Source of the DNA: Microbacterium sp. ET2
GTDB lineage: Bacteria; Actinomycetota; Actinomycetes; Actinomycetales; Microbacteriaceae
DNA length: 64,000 bases
Direction of reading: 5' to 3'
Assembly (NCBI RefSeq): GCF_030347395.1
Contig: NZ_CP128170.1
Coordinates: 2,852,001-2,916,000, forward strand
In this document: in pieces, positions 55,626 to 64,000 of the stretch
How the letters are laid out: every line of letters starts with the position of its first letter
Numbering within the stretch: the first letter of the stretch is position 1
Translations under genes and position numbers: made by a program
The notes under the pieces: model-generated
The model's input: only the letters and a program-made list of their open reading frames with translations
Told to the model about the DNA's origin: nothing
Database searches by the model: none

Positions 55626-57212
55626 AGCGGGATGTTCCCGTGCTTCTTCGGCGGGAGGCTCGCCCGCTTCCCGCGGAGCGAGCGCAGCGCCTTGGCGACG
55701 GCGACGCGCGTCTGAGCCGGCTCGATGATCCCGTCCAGCTCACCGCGCTCGGCGGCGAGGAAGGGGGACGCGACGTTGTAGGTGTATTCGTTGGCGAGGC
55801 GGGCGCGCACCGCCGCGACATCCTCTCCTGCCTCCTCGGCGCGCTTGATCTCGCCGCGGTAGAGGATGTTCACCGCCCCTTGACCGCCCATGACCGCGAT
55901 CTCGGCGGTCGGCCACGCGAGGTTGACGTCGGCCCCGAGCTGCTTGGAGCCCATCACGATGTAGGCACCGCCGTAGGCCTTGCGGAGGATGACGGTGACC
56001 AGCGGAACAGTGGCCTCGGCGTAGGCGTACAGCAGCTTCGCGCCCCGGCGGATGACGCCGGTCCACTCCTGGTCGGTGCCGGGGAGGTAGCCGGGCACGT
56101 CGACGAGGGTGAGGATGGGCACCGAGAACGCGTCGCAGAAGCGCACGAAACGGCTCGCCTTCTCGCCGGCGTCGATGTTCAGCGTCCCCGCCATCTGCGA
56201 GGGCTGATTTGCGATCACCCCGACCGTGCGCCCCTCCACCCGGCCGAAGCCGATGACGATGTTGGGGGCGAAGAGGGGCTGGACCTCGAGGAAGTCGCCA
56301 TCGTCGACCACGTGCTCGATGACGCCGTGGATGTCGTACGGCTGGTTGGCCGAGTCGGGGATGACGGTGTTCAGGCTCCGGTCGGCGTCGGTGGTCTCGA
56401 ACTCGAACGCCGTCTCGTAGACCGGCAGCTCCGACATGTTGTTGTCGGGGAGGAAGCCCAGGAGCGTGCGGGCGTAGTCGATCGCGTCGTCCTCGTCCTC
56501 GGCGAGGTAGTGCGCCACACCCGAGCGGGTGTTGTGGGTGTGCGCGCCGCCGAGCCTCCTCCATCCCGACGTCCTCGCCGGTGACGGTCTTGATGACGTC
56601 GGGACCGGTGACGAACATCTGGCTGGTCTTGTCGACCATGATGACGAAGTCGGTGAGGGCGGGGGAGTACACCGCGCCCCCGGCTGCGGGCCCCATGATG
56701 ATCGAGATCTGGGGGATGACGCCCGAAGCGGCGGTGTTCAGGCGGAAGATCTCGCCGTACTTGCCGAGCGCGACCACGCCCTCCTGGATGCGCGCGCCGC
56801 CGGAGTCGAGGATCCCGATGATCGGGATGCCGCCGCGAAGCGCGAACTCCATGATCTTGATGATCTTGTCGCCGGCGACCTCGCCGAGCGACCCGCCGAA
56901 GGTGGAGAAGTCCTGCGCGTAGACCGCGACCGTCCGTCCGTGGATCGTACCGGTGCCCGTGACGACCGAGTCGCCGTAGGGCCGGGACTTGTCCATGCCG
57001 AAGGCCGTGGTGCGGTGGCGGACGTACTCGTCGAACTCGACGAACGAACCGGTGTCGACCAGCAGCTCGATCCGTTCCCGGGCGGTGAGCTTGTGCTTGG
57101 CGTGCTGCTTCTGCTGCGCCGTCGCCTCGGCGTCGAGGACGGCCTCCTGATAGCGCGCCCGAAGGTCTGCGATCTTGCCGGCGGTCGTGTAGAGGTCGGG
57201 CTGATCGGTCAC
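55622..57212 (-). CDS. accD: Acyl-CoA carboxylase beta subunit (carboxyltransferase), frameshifted
   Basis: Transfers carboxyl from biotin to acetyl-/propionyl-CoA. Both halves of the crotonase-like fold are present: [12 protein letters not shown] and [17 protein letters not shown] in the first, [32 protein letters not shown] in the second. They are in different frames; removing one base near 56553-56557 (GAGGCTCGGC to GAGCTCGGC) restores [19 protein letters not shown] and a 529-residue protein. The GTG at 57212 has TAGGGT seven bases upstream. As a housekeeping gene it is more likely intact in the organism. It overlaps accE and is near birA. Confidence 0.9.
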
Positions 57213-57219
57213 GGGTTCC

Positions 57220-57225
57220 ACCCTA
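57220..57225 (-). promoter_or_regulatory. Putative leaderless -10 element of accD
   Basis: TAGGGT, seven bases before the GTG at 57212. Confidence 0.45.
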
Positions 57226-57342
57226 TCGGCGGGGGCTCACGAGCCCTTGGAGGGTTCGCACAAGCGGTTCGCGGTTGCGCTGTGCGGCGTCGCGCTCTGC
57301 GGCACGTCGCACGCTGCGGCATCCGTCCGGCCTTCTTCCCGG

Positions 57343-57411
57343 CGCGTACGATCGGTCCGCGCGAGTACGTTGCGGTGGTTTCCGTACTCCTCTCGGCCGA
57401 TCATCCTCACG
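57343..57411. repeat. Second repeat family (~70 bp), copy 1
   Basis: Shares with 58221-58291 the blocks GCGTAC-ATCGG, GCGCG-GTAC, TTCCGTACTC or close variants, and CTCGGCCGATC-TCCTC. It begins and ends with imperfect inverted repeats around GATCGG/CCGATC. It lies right at the end of the decayed DUF559 gene. Confidence 0.7.
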
Positions 57412-58098
57412 CCAGCGCCCCGCGGGGCGCGAGATGGAGACCCTGCGCGATCGCCCGCAGCACCTCGGCCTGCACCCGCGGCCAACTGTGGACGACGTCC
57501 ACGTCATCGAAGCGGAGGATCCGAGGGAGCGCAGCAGCCGGTCATGACGGATGTCCTTCCGCCGCTGCGTCGCATCGGAATGGTGCGCGAAACTGTCGAT
57601 CTGGATGACGAGGCGATCGCCGATGAGACCGTCGACGGGTTGCCGCCGACCACCACCTGTTGCAGGACGCTCACGCCTACCTGCCGCATCCCGTGCACGA
57701 AGAGAGTCTCCAAGCCCGAATCCGAAAGCGCTCCTGCGATGTCGGCCACCTGGCGAGCGGCCGTCGTCCGCCACGCGACCGCCCCCAGATGAGCGGGCGT
57801 GACGACGCCGCGCTGAAGCGCCGCTGGAGTGGGGCGGGAGGCGGATATGCGGGCGGTTCGTTCCGTCCGGACGCCACAGGCCGAATGCATTCGTGGCACT
57901 CACGCAGGTCACCACGCCGCCGAGGGTCGCCGCATGGCGTAGGTCGAGATCCAGATCGGGCGCCACCACCCAGGTGCGGCGCAGCAGCTGCAGTCCCTGC
58001 TCGGCCATCGTTCGGCGCAGGGTGTCGGGGCGCCATCCGGTCTCCAGCAGGGTGGCGCGGTGCAGGTATCCCTGGGCGGGAAGGATGATTCGTCGCAC
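57407..58098 (-). pseudogene. Decayed DUF559/AbiEi-like gene
   Basis: Three pieces of one protein lie in different frames. The start, from a GTG at 58098, reads RRIILPAQGYLHRATLLETGWRPDTLRR, then ATNAFGLWRPDGTNRP, as in AbiEi-like heads. The next, SDSGLETLFVHGMRQVGV, joins another frame at about 57650 to give QPVDGLIGDRLVIQIDSFAHHSDATQRRKDIRHDRLLRSLG, the DUF559 endonuclease core. The last, RFDDVDVVHSWPRVQAEVLRAI, is again shifted at about 57508. The total is about 230 codons, shorter than the ~280 of the intact homologue at 32308-33150, so an internal deletion is likely too. At least three lesions make this a real pseudogene. Confidence 0.75.
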
Positions 58099-58220
58099 CC
58101 GGTCAGCATGGTAGCGCCGGGTGGCGGTCGGGCATGCCGCGCGACGATCTGGGGATGAGTCGGCGCCGGCGCCGCATGTGCAGGAATGGACGGCGGGACG
58201 GTTCCTGTCCACCTTCCCCG

Positions 58221-58291
58221 CGTGCGTACTATCGGCCTAGGCGCGTACACCGATCGCGGAAACGTACTCCGCTCGGCCGATCGTCCTCGTG
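58221..58291. repeat. Second repeat family (~70 bp), copy 2
   Basis: Matches 57343-57411 in the same orientation. ACTATCGGCC near its start pairs with GGCCGATCGT near its end at nine of ten positions. It lies between the decayed DUF559 gene and birA. A low-complexity GC run (GCGCCGC-like, 58296-58414) follows, in which I see no gene. Confidence 0.7.
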
Positions 58292-58414
58292 CGGGGCAGG
58301 CGCAGGAGGGTGAGGGCGCCGCACGCGGCGCGAATGCCGCCAGGCGGCGCGAAAGCCCTCCACGTGCCGCGCCGCGGCGCGCGCAAGCCCCCCGCGCGCC
58401 GCGCCGCGCGCGCA

Positions 58415-58420
58415 TAGGGT
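58415..58420 (+). promoter_or_regulatory. Putative leaderless -10 element of birA
   Basis: TAGGGT, six bases before the ATG at 58427. Confidence 0.5.
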
Positions 58421-58426
58421 GAAGTC

Positions 58427-59224
58427 ATGCCGATCCCCACCGACGGGTATCCCCGCGCCGCCGCCGTCAGCCCTCGCGTCCAGATCACGGAGTCCACCGA
58501 CTCCACCAACGCCGACGTCCTCGCCGCCGCCGGCGCCGACCCGTCCGGCTGGCCGCACCTCTCGGTTCTCCTCACCACCGACCAGCGCGCGGGGCGCGGC
58601 CGCCTCGACCGCAGCTGGACCACCCCGCCCGGCACCGCCCTGGCGATGTCGGTCGTGGTCCGAGTACCCGCACTCCCCGTCGCCGCGCGCGGATGGATCC
58701 CGCTCGTCGCCGGCGCCGCCATGGCGCGGGCGGTCGGCGCGCAGCTGCGCGGTACACCCCACTCGGCCACGCTCAAGTGGCCGAACGACGTCCTCATCGA
58801 CGGAGGCAAGGTCTCCGGCATCCTCGCGGAGGTCGTCCCGGGCGATCCCGACACCGTCGTCGTCGGTGCCGGAGTGAACACGCGGATGACTCGGGCCGAC
58901 CTTCCGGTCGACACCGCCGTCTCCTTCGGCGCCCTCGGTCTCACCTGCGACGACGACCGTCTCGTCGCCGACTTCCTCTCGGCTCTGGACGAGCAGCTCA
59001 CCGCGCTGGTCGCCGGGCGAGGGGATGCTGCGGCCACCGGGGTTTCCGGAGAAGTCAGCGCCCTCTGCTCCACCCTCGGCGCCGACGTCGCCGTGCAGCT
59101 GCCCGACGGCACCCGGCTCACCGGCCGCGCCGCCCGGCTCGACGCCGATGGGCGGCTCGTCGTGGAAGACGCCACCGGCATCGAGACCGCGGTCTCGGCC
59201 GGAGACGTCGTGCACGTGCGCTGA
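58427..59224 (+). CDS. birA: Biotin-[acetyl-CoA-carboxylase] ligase
   Basis: A 265-residue ligase that attaches biotin to the AccA carrier domain. The ligase motif GRGRLDRSW is at residues 56-64, and KWPNDVLIDGGKVSGIL near 114. There is no N-terminal DNA-binding domain, so it is the non-repressor (class I) form. TAGGGT lies six bases before the ATG. Its location beside accD, accE and accA fits its job. Confidence 0.94.
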   Translation: MPIPTDGYPRAAAVSPRVQITESTDSTNADVLAAAGADPSGWPHLSVLLTTDQRAGRGRLDRSWTTPPGTALAMSVVVRVPALPVAARGWIPLVAGAAMARAVGAQLRGTPHSATLKWPNDVLIDGGKVSGILAEVVPGDPDTVVVGAGVNTRMTRADLPVDTAVSFGALGLTCDDDRLVADFLSALDEQLTALVAGRGDAAATGVSGEVSALCSTLGADVAVQLPDGTRLTGRAARLDADGRLVVEDATGIETAVSAGDVVHVR

Positions 59225-59299
59225 CCCGATTCCGGGTGAGAGCGGCGCTCGCAGGGTGTGGTGCGCCGGAATGTCGGGCCCTGCCCCGACAATGGGTGC

Positions 59300-59884
59300 A
59301 TGACGCACCCGACCAGCTTCGCCGGGCGTCCCGCCACCCCCGCACCAGGTGTGCCGACGCCCGAGCTGCGGATCGCCCGGGTGCGCTCGCATGCGCGGTG
59401 GCTCTTCTGGTCGGCGCTCATCCTCATCGCGGTCGCCGGCGCAGCCGGCTATTTCTGGGGGAACCTGCCGGCGCCGTTCGAGAACTGGATGCTGCTGACC
59501 GCGGCCGCCGTGGTCGTCTTCCTCCTCGTGCTCCTGCCGTTCCTGGCGTGGTGGAGCCGCGTCTACACGATCACGACGCGACGGGTCATCGAGCGATCCG
59601 GGATCTTCGCCACTCGTCGCCGCGATCTGTCCCACGTGCGGGGGTACACGATCCAGGTGCGACGCGGCATCCTGCAGCGGATGTGGGGGGCCGGGACCCT
59701 CACCCTCTCCAACGGCGCCGATGAGCCGCTCCGCATGAAGAACATCCCCGGCGTGGTGCTCGTCCACGAGGTGCTCGTCGATCAGGTCGAGGTCAACCAG
59801 ATCCTCGCGCACCGCGACGCGCAGTCCTCGGTGTCGGGGCCCTACCCGCCCGGACCGCCGCCACCCCTGCCGCAGCTCGGCTGA
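59300..59884 (+). CDS. PH-domain (bPH2) membrane protein
   Basis: A 194-residue protein with two membrane helices (about 34-53 and 68-90), then a bacterial PH domain of the bPH2 (DUF304) type: YTITTRRVIERSGIFATRRRDLSHVRGYTIQVRRGILQRMWGAGTLTLS. A Pro-rich tail (GPYPPGPPPPLPQLG) closes it. Function unknown; the same slot next to birA and purK is filled by a similar membrane protein in mycobacteria. GACAAT lies six bases before the ATG, a near match to the leaderless pattern. Confidence 0.88.
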   Translation: MTHPTSFAGRPATPAPGVPTPELRIARVRSHARWLFWSALILIAVAGAAGYFWGNLPAPFENWMLLTAAAVVVFLLVLLPFLAWWSRVYTITTRRVIERSGIFATRRRDLSHVRGYTIQVRRGILQRMWGAGTLTLSNGADEPLRMKNIPGVVLVHEVLVDQVEVNQILAHRDAQSSVSGPYPPGPPPPLPQLG

Positions 59885-60020
59885 CTCCGTCGATTCGCAC
59901 CGGAGGGCAAGTGGGGCGGTGAGAGATCGGTCGTCCACGCACGCCTGGCTTCTGCGCGAATGTGCCGACTGCGCGAAGATGGCCACGGCACGAAAGAGCA
60001 GTCGAGCGGAAGGATGTCCC

Positions 60021-61154
60021 ATGGCGTTGCGAGTCGGAGTCGTCGGCGGAGGACAGTTGGCGCGCATGATGATCGCGCCGGCCGTCGAGCTGGGTGTCGA
60101 GCTGCGGGTCCTGGCCGAGGATGACGGGATGGCTGCGGCGCTCGCCGCCACTGCCGTCGGCGACTACCGCGACGCCGACACCGTGCTGCGGTTCGCACGC
60201 GACGTCGACGTCGTCACCTTCGACCACGAGCACGTGCCCCAGGATGTCCTCGCCGCCCTCGTCAGCGCAGGTGTCGCCGTGCGTCCGGGACCGCACGCCC
60301 TGCAGTTCGCCCAGGACAAGCTGCACATGCGGCGGCGCCTCGCCGAGCTCGGCATGCCCCAGCCCGACTGGGCAGCCGTCAGCGATGCCGCGGGGATCGG
60401 CGCCTTCCTCGCCGATCACGGCGGGCGTGCCGTGGTGAAGACGCCCCGAGGCGGCTACGACGGCAAGGGCGTACGCGTGGTGTCGTCCGAGCACGACGCC
60501 GACGACTGGTTCACGGCCCTCGCTGAAGACGGTCGCGGCGGCGAGCTCCTCGTCGAAGAGCTCGTCCCCTTCACCCGCGAGCTCGCCCAACAGGTCGCTC
60601 GCCGCCCGTCGGGGGAGGTGCGGGCGTACGCGCTCGTCGAGACGGTCCAGCGTGACGGCGTCTGCGCCGAGGTGCTGGCCCCCGCTCAGCGCACGGGTGA
60701 GCGCGAGCAGCAGGTCACCAGCGAGATCGCCGTCGGCATCGCCGAAGGGCTGGATGTGTCGGGGATGCTGGCGGTCGAGCTGTTCGAGACCGCCGACCGC
60801 GTGCTCGTGAACGAGCTCGCGATGCGCCCCCACAACAGCGGCCACTGGACGCAGGACGGCGCCGTCACGAGTCAGTTCGAGCAGCACCTGCGCGCGGTTC
60901 TCGACCTGCCGCTCGGCGACCCCGCGCCGAAGGCGCCGTGGACGGTGATGATCAACATCCTCGGAGGGCCTGCCGAGGGCGGCCTCACCGACCGCTTCGC
61001 CGACGCGATGGCCCGCCACCCCGAGGCGAAGGTGCACACCTACGGCAAGTCGCCGCGGCCCGGCCGCAAGGTGGGACACGTCAACGTCTCCGGCGACGAC
61101 CTCGACGACGTGGCCTACGCCGCGCGGGCGGCGGCGGCTGTGTTCCTGGACTGA
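60021..61154 (+). CDS. purK: N5-carboxyaminoimidazole ribonucleotide synthase
   Basis: A 377-residue ATP-grasp enzyme that carboxylates AIR to N5-CAIR in purine synthesis. N-terminal GVVGGGQLARMM, then VTFDHEHVP, the ATP-binding KTPRGGYDGKG and the metal site VNELAMRPHNSGHWTQDG are all present. The ATG at 60021 follows GGAAGGA. It is 127 bases upstream of purE; a tandem repeat lies between them. Confidence 0.96.
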   Translation: MALRVGVVGGGQLARMMIAPAVELGVELRVLAEDDGMAAALAATAVGDYRDADTVLRFARDVDVVTFDHEHVPQDVLAALVSAGVAVRPGPHALQFAQDKLHMRRRLAELGMPQPDWAAVSDAAGIGAFLADHGGRAVVKTPRGGYDGKGVRVVSSEHDADDWFTALAEDGRGGELLVEELVPFTRELAQQVARRPSGEVRAYALVETVQRDGVCAEVLAPAQRTGEREQQVTSEIAVGIAEGLDVSGMLAVELFETADRVLVNELAMRPHNSGHWTQDGAVTSQFEQHLRAVLDLPLGDPAPKAPWTVMINILGGPAEGGLTDRFADAMARHPEAKVHTYGKSPRPGRKVGHVNVSGDDLDDVAYAARAAAAVFLD

Positions 61155-61159
61155 TCGGC

Positions 61160-61242
61160 CACCGGCGCTTGCGCGCCGACGGCACCCTCAGCACCGGCGC
61201 TTGCGCGCCGACGGCACCCTCAGCACCGGCGCTTGCGCGCCG
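61160..61242. repeat. Tandem repeat, 32-bp unit, 2.6 copies
   Basis: Units begin at 61160, 61192 and 61224 (the last is partial). Each carries GGCGCTTGCGCGCC, an inverted repeat able to form a short hairpin. The two full copies are identical. They fill most of the purK-purE gap. Confidence 0.88.
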
Positions 61243-61269
61243 TTGCGGGCTTCTTCCAGTTGGGCGTCC

Positions 61270-61275
61270 TAGCCT
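61270..61275 (+). promoter_or_regulatory. Putative leaderless -10 element of purE
   Basis: TAGCCT, six bases before the GTG at 61282. Confidence 0.5.
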
Positions 61276-61281
61276 TATCGG

Positions 61282-61848
61282 GTGACTGGGTCTTTCGCGA
61301 GCGCTGAATCCGACGCGCGCACCGCGCCGCTCCCCGACACCCCCCTGCACGCGGCCTCCCAGCCGCTGGTCGGCGTGGTCATGGGGTCCGACTCCGACTG
61401 GCGGGTCATGAGCGACGCCTCCCAGGTGCTCACCGACTTCGGCATCCCGCACGAGGTCGAGGTCGTGTCGGCCCACCGCACGCCCGACAAGCTGATGAGT
61501 TACGGGCGCGAGGCGCGGGCCCGCGGCATCCGAGTGATCATCGCCGGCGCCGGAGGCGCGGCGCACCTGCCGGGCATGCTGGCGTCGGTCACCGCTCTGC
61601 CCGTCGTCGGCGTGCCGGTGCAGCTGGCCACCCTCGACGGACTCGACTCGCTCCTGAGCATCGTGCAGATGCCCGCCGGCATTCCCGTCGCCACCGTGTC
61701 GATCAACGGGGCCAAGAACGCCGGTCTCCTCGCCATCCGCATCATCGGGACAGGAGACCCGCGCGTCGCCGATCAGGTCGAGGCATATGCCCGCGACCTC
61801 GAGGCCGCCGTCGAGGAGAAGAACCGCCGCCTGAAGGAGTCGCTGTGA
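61282..61848 (+). CDS. purE: N5-carboxyaminoimidazole ribonucleotide mutase
   Basis: A 188-residue class I PurE that moves the carboxyl of N5-CAIR to give [16 protein letters not shown] near residue 33, [12 protein letters not shown] and [14 protein letters not shown] hold the active-site Ser, Asp and His. It works directly after PurK. The GTG at 61282 has TAGCCT six bases before it; a ~30-residue N-terminal extension relative to the core is common in actinobacteria. Its stop overlaps the next gene by four bases. Confidence 0.95.
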   Translation: MTGSFASAESDARTAPLPDTPLHAASQPLVGVVMGSDSDWRVMSDASQVLTDFGIPHEVEVVSAHRTPDKLMSYGREARARGIRVIIAGAGGAAHLPGMLASVTALPVVGVPVQLATLDGLDSLLSIVQMPAGIPVATVSINGAKNAGLLAIRIIGTGDPRVADQVEAYARDLEAAVEEKNRRLKESL

Positions 61849-63296
61849 GCGTGTCGACTCCGCCGCGGACGGCGACGCGCGGACCGTCCGTGACAGCGGG
61901 CCTCGTGCTCGAGGAACGCCCACTCCGCTTCCCCGACGCCGGCTCGACGGCGATGATGACCACGCGCGGCTGGTGGCTCGTCGGGCTCAACTTCCTGCTC
62001 CCGGGCTCCGCGCAGGTCGTCGCCGGCAACCGGCGCCTCGGCCGGGTCGGCATCGCCGCGACACTCGTGTCATGGCTGCTCGCCGTCGGCGCGGTGCTCA
62101 CCTCCGCCTTCGCGCAGACGCTCTTCCTGACCCTTGCGACGAACTGGTTCGTGCTCCTGCTCATCCAGGTGATCTTGATCGCCTATGCCGCCCTGTGGAT
62201 CGTGCTGACCATCGACACGCTCCGGCTGGTCCGTCTGGTGCGCACCGGCCGGGGCGCTCGCTTCGGCATCGCCGCGGTCGCCGTCGCCCTGCTCGTCGTC
62301 GCGAGCGGCACCGTCGGCTACGCCGCACAGGTCACCGGCACCGCTCGCGACACCCTCGGCGCGATCTTCGGGGTGAGTGGCCCCTCCGTTCCCCCGTCCG
62401 ACGGGTACTACAACATCCTGCTCCTGGGCGCCGACAGCGGTGAGGGCCGCGATTCGATGCGGTTCGACAGCATCTCGGTCGTGTCGGTGAACGCCGACAC
62501 GGGTGCGACGACCATCACCGGCATCCCGCGCGACATGCCCCACTTCCCCTTCGCACCGGGACCCATGCAGGACCGCTACCCCGACGGTCACCAGGGATTC
62601 GCCGACCCGAGCTGCGGCTGGGGGAGCGGGATCAACCAGCTCCGCACCGAGGTGGAGGTCTGCCAGGACGGCAATGCCCTCTACCCCGACGCTGTCGCGA
62701 ACGGCTCGGCTCCGGGCATCGAGGCGACGAAGGATGCCGTAGAAGGCATACTCGGGATCGAGATCCCGTACTACGTCTTCATCGACATGCACGGCTTCGC
62801 TTCGCTCGTCGACGCGCTCGGCGGTGTGGAGATCGAGGTCGCCGAGCGCCTGCCCAAGGGCGGCGGCCCGGCGTACGACGGTCAGCCCGCCGAGGAATGG
62901 GCCATCGGGTGGATCGAGCCGGGCCTTCAGCGCATGGACGGCGACACGGCGCAGTGGTACGCCCGCTCGCGATACACCACGAGCGACTTCGACCGGATGC
63001 AGCGCCAGCGCATCCTGCAGCAGGCCATCCTCGACCAGTTCACGCCCCAGACGGTGCTGACCCGGTTCCAGGACATCGCCGCGGCCGGCGCCGACATCGT
63101 CGAGACCGATCTGCCGCAGTCGCTGCTGCCCTACCTCGCCGATCTGGCGCTGAAGGCGCAGGAGCAGCCGGTCACCACGATCGAGCTGATCCCCGAGTTC
63201 GGCATCGACGAGTACGACCCCGACTACGCCTACGTGCAGGAGCTCGTGCGCACCGCGCTGCATCCGCCCACCCCGACGCCCACGCCGGAGGGCTGA
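61845..63296 (+). CDS. LytR-CpsA-Psr (LCP) family cell-wall glycopolymer ligase
   Basis: A 483-residue membrane enzyme of the class that attaches wall polysaccharides to peptidoglycan. It has four hydrophobic segments in residues ~40-165 (more than the single helix of many LCP proteins), then the LCP domain. [28 protein letters not shown] and [11 protein letters not shown] carry the Arg/Asp residues that bind the lipid diphosphate, and [18 protein letters not shown] is near the end. The GTG start overlaps the purE stop. A glycosyltransferase follows. Confidence 0.92.
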   Translation: MSVSTPPRTATRGPSVTAGLVLEERPLRFPDAGSTAMMTTRGWWLVGLNFLLPGSAQVVAGNRRLGRVGIAATLVSWLLAVGAVLTSAFAQTLFLTLATNWFVLLLIQVILIAYAALWIVLTIDTLRLVRLVRTGRGARFGIAAVAVALLVVASGTVGYAAQVTGTARDTLGAIFGVSGPSVPPSDGYYNILLLGADSGEGRDSMRFDSISVVSVNADTGATTITGIPRDMPHFPFAPGPMQDRYPDGHQGFADPSCGWGSGINQLRTEVEVCQDGNALYPDAVANGSAPGIEATKDAVEGILGIEIPYYVFIDMHGFASLVDALGGVEIEVAERLPKGGGPAYDGQPAEEWAIGWIEPGLQRMDGDTAQWYARSRYTTSDFDRMQRQRILQQAILDQFTPQTVLTRFQDIAAAGADIVETDLPQSLLPYLADLALKAQEQPVTTIELIPEFGIDEYDPDYAYVQELVRTALHPPTPTPTPEG

Positions 63297-64000
63297 TGAC
63301 CGCCACGCTCCGAGTGATGCTCGACCAGGTCGCGGTACCGACCGACACCGACCTCGCCGAGGCATCGCGCGAACTCGCCCGCGCACTCGTCGCCGGGGCT
63401 CCCTCGGGAACCGAGGTCGAAGCGATCGTGCCGGCGCAGACGGATGCCGCGGCATTGCGTGCCGCAGTCCCCGGCCTTGCGGCGGTGCATCCCTCGGCGC
63501 TGCCGCGCCGCGAGCTGTCGGTGGCTGTGCAGCTGGGCGCGCCGACGGGCATCGGGGCGGGGATGATCCACTCGCCGACGCTGATGGCGCCGCTCGTGCG
63601 TCACGACCGGGTGCACAACCACGATCAGACGGTCGTCACCGTCTGGGACAGCCGCGCGTGGGACGCGCCCGGAGAGCTCTCGCGCGGTGCGCTGTCGTTC
63701 CAGCGGGCGATGATCAAGCGTGCCGCGAAGCACGCGGACGCCGTCGTCGTGCCGACCCACGCGCTCGCACGCCGCATCGCCGGCGTGGTGAACCTGGGGG
63801 AGCGGATCCGCGTGATCCCCGGCGCGGCGCCGCTCGGCTTCGCCGTGCCGAACGACGAGGTCGGGCGGCGGCGTGAACTCGACCTCCCCGAGGGATTCGT
63901 ACTTCTCGCCGGTTCGGCATCGCGCGTGTCGGACGGGCTCGCTGTCGGGCTGGCCGCAGTGGCGCGATCGGGTGTGGACCTGCCCGTCGTGGTGATCGAT
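63297..64000 (+). CDS. Glycosyltransferase (GT4-like), N-terminal part
   Basis: The gene begins with ATG at 63297, directly after the LCP stop, and runs off the window after 234 residues. The N-terminal Rossmann-like half of a GT-B enzyme is seen (RVMLDQVAVP, AGMIHSPTLMAPL, RAMIKRAAKHADAVVVPTHALARRI, IRVIPGAAPLGF). This resembles mannosyl- or galactosyl-transferases that build wall polysaccharide. The nucleotide-sugar-binding half is missing. Confidence 0.85.

Noticed and set aside
57237..57406. Open frame after the decayed DUF559 gene (ending near 57237).
   Set aside because: It is the read-through of a shifted frame across repeat copy 1; the natural stop of the endonuclease frame is at 57407-57409.
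58296..58414. GC-rich low-complexity run before birA considered as a replication or attachment site.
   Set aside because: It is only GCGCCGC-like simple sequence, with no DnaA boxes, integrase or tRNA end nearby.
61160..61242. Tandem repeats considered as a CRISPR array.
   Set aside because: The 32-bp units are directly adjacent without spacers, and no cas genes are present.

Overview
The window is about 70% GC, with dense, short-spaced genes and many 1-4 base overlaps (ATGA, GTGA). Its gene content points to a high-GC Gram-positive actinobacterium, most likely Microbacteriaceae (Microbacterium or a close relative). That assignment is inferred from protein character and gene order; no rRNA lies in the window. 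I see no tRNA, rRNA, insertion sequence, prophage or CRISPR array.

Layout. 1-2784: end of an ABC-2 exporter, an MHS-type MFS permease and a small membrane protein. 2874-6536: riboflavin operon (FMN riboswitch, ribD-ribE-ribBA-ribH), with ribH frameshifted. 6575-11952: glycerol locus, a SorC-family regulator divergent from glpD-glpF-glpK, with a palindromic operator and a terminator. 11963-18745: Fpg-type glycosylase, acetyltransferase, trpS (frameshifted near its end), NHL-repeat lipoprotein, exonuclease III and a YihY-type membrane protein. 18804-22345: sdhCDAB. 22585-23700: manC. 23884-32202: nucleoside uptake and salvage (BMP lipoprotein, ABC ATPase, two permeases, cdd, deoA, add). 32216-42093: a segment bounded by 88-bp palindromic repeats, holding a DUF559 protein, a hydrolase and a complete mannitol PTS locus with its own HPr and enzyme I. 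42127-47961: acetyltransferase, phosphomannomutase, purine nucleoside phosphorylase, LpdA-type flavoprotein and an esterase-like hydrolase. 48257-57212: acyl-CoA carboxylase genes (accA, maf, accE, accD), split by a methyltransferase gene and a three-gene two-component cluster. 57343-58291: a decayed DUF559 gene between two copies of a second repeat. 58427-64000: birA, a PH-domain membrane protein, purK, purE, an LCP-family protein and the start of a glycosyltransferase.

The backbone order sdhCDAB / cdd-deoA-add / pmm-punA / lpdA / accA-maf-accE-accD-birA-PH-purK-purE matches the order I know from Mycobacterium tuberculosis (roughly Rv3319 down to Rv3275c). Against that backbone three blocks look inserted: the BMP-type ABC transporter, the mannitol/DUF559 segment and the two-component cluster.

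Two patterns run through the window. First, at least 16 genes on both strands carry a TANNNT hexamer exactly 6 or 7 bases before the start codon, the signature of leaderless transcripts; this also fixes several start codons. Second, four conserved genes (ribH, trpS, the PTS regulator, accD) each carry one small indel. Three of these fall at what would otherwise be a GAGCTC hexamer, so base-calling errors are as likely as real mutations.

I found no complete undescribed multi-gene system. The strongest unexplained signals are the 88-bp fixed-length palindromes around the mannitol segment, the second repeat family around the decayed DUF559 gene, and the kinase-like third membrane protein of the two-component cluster.
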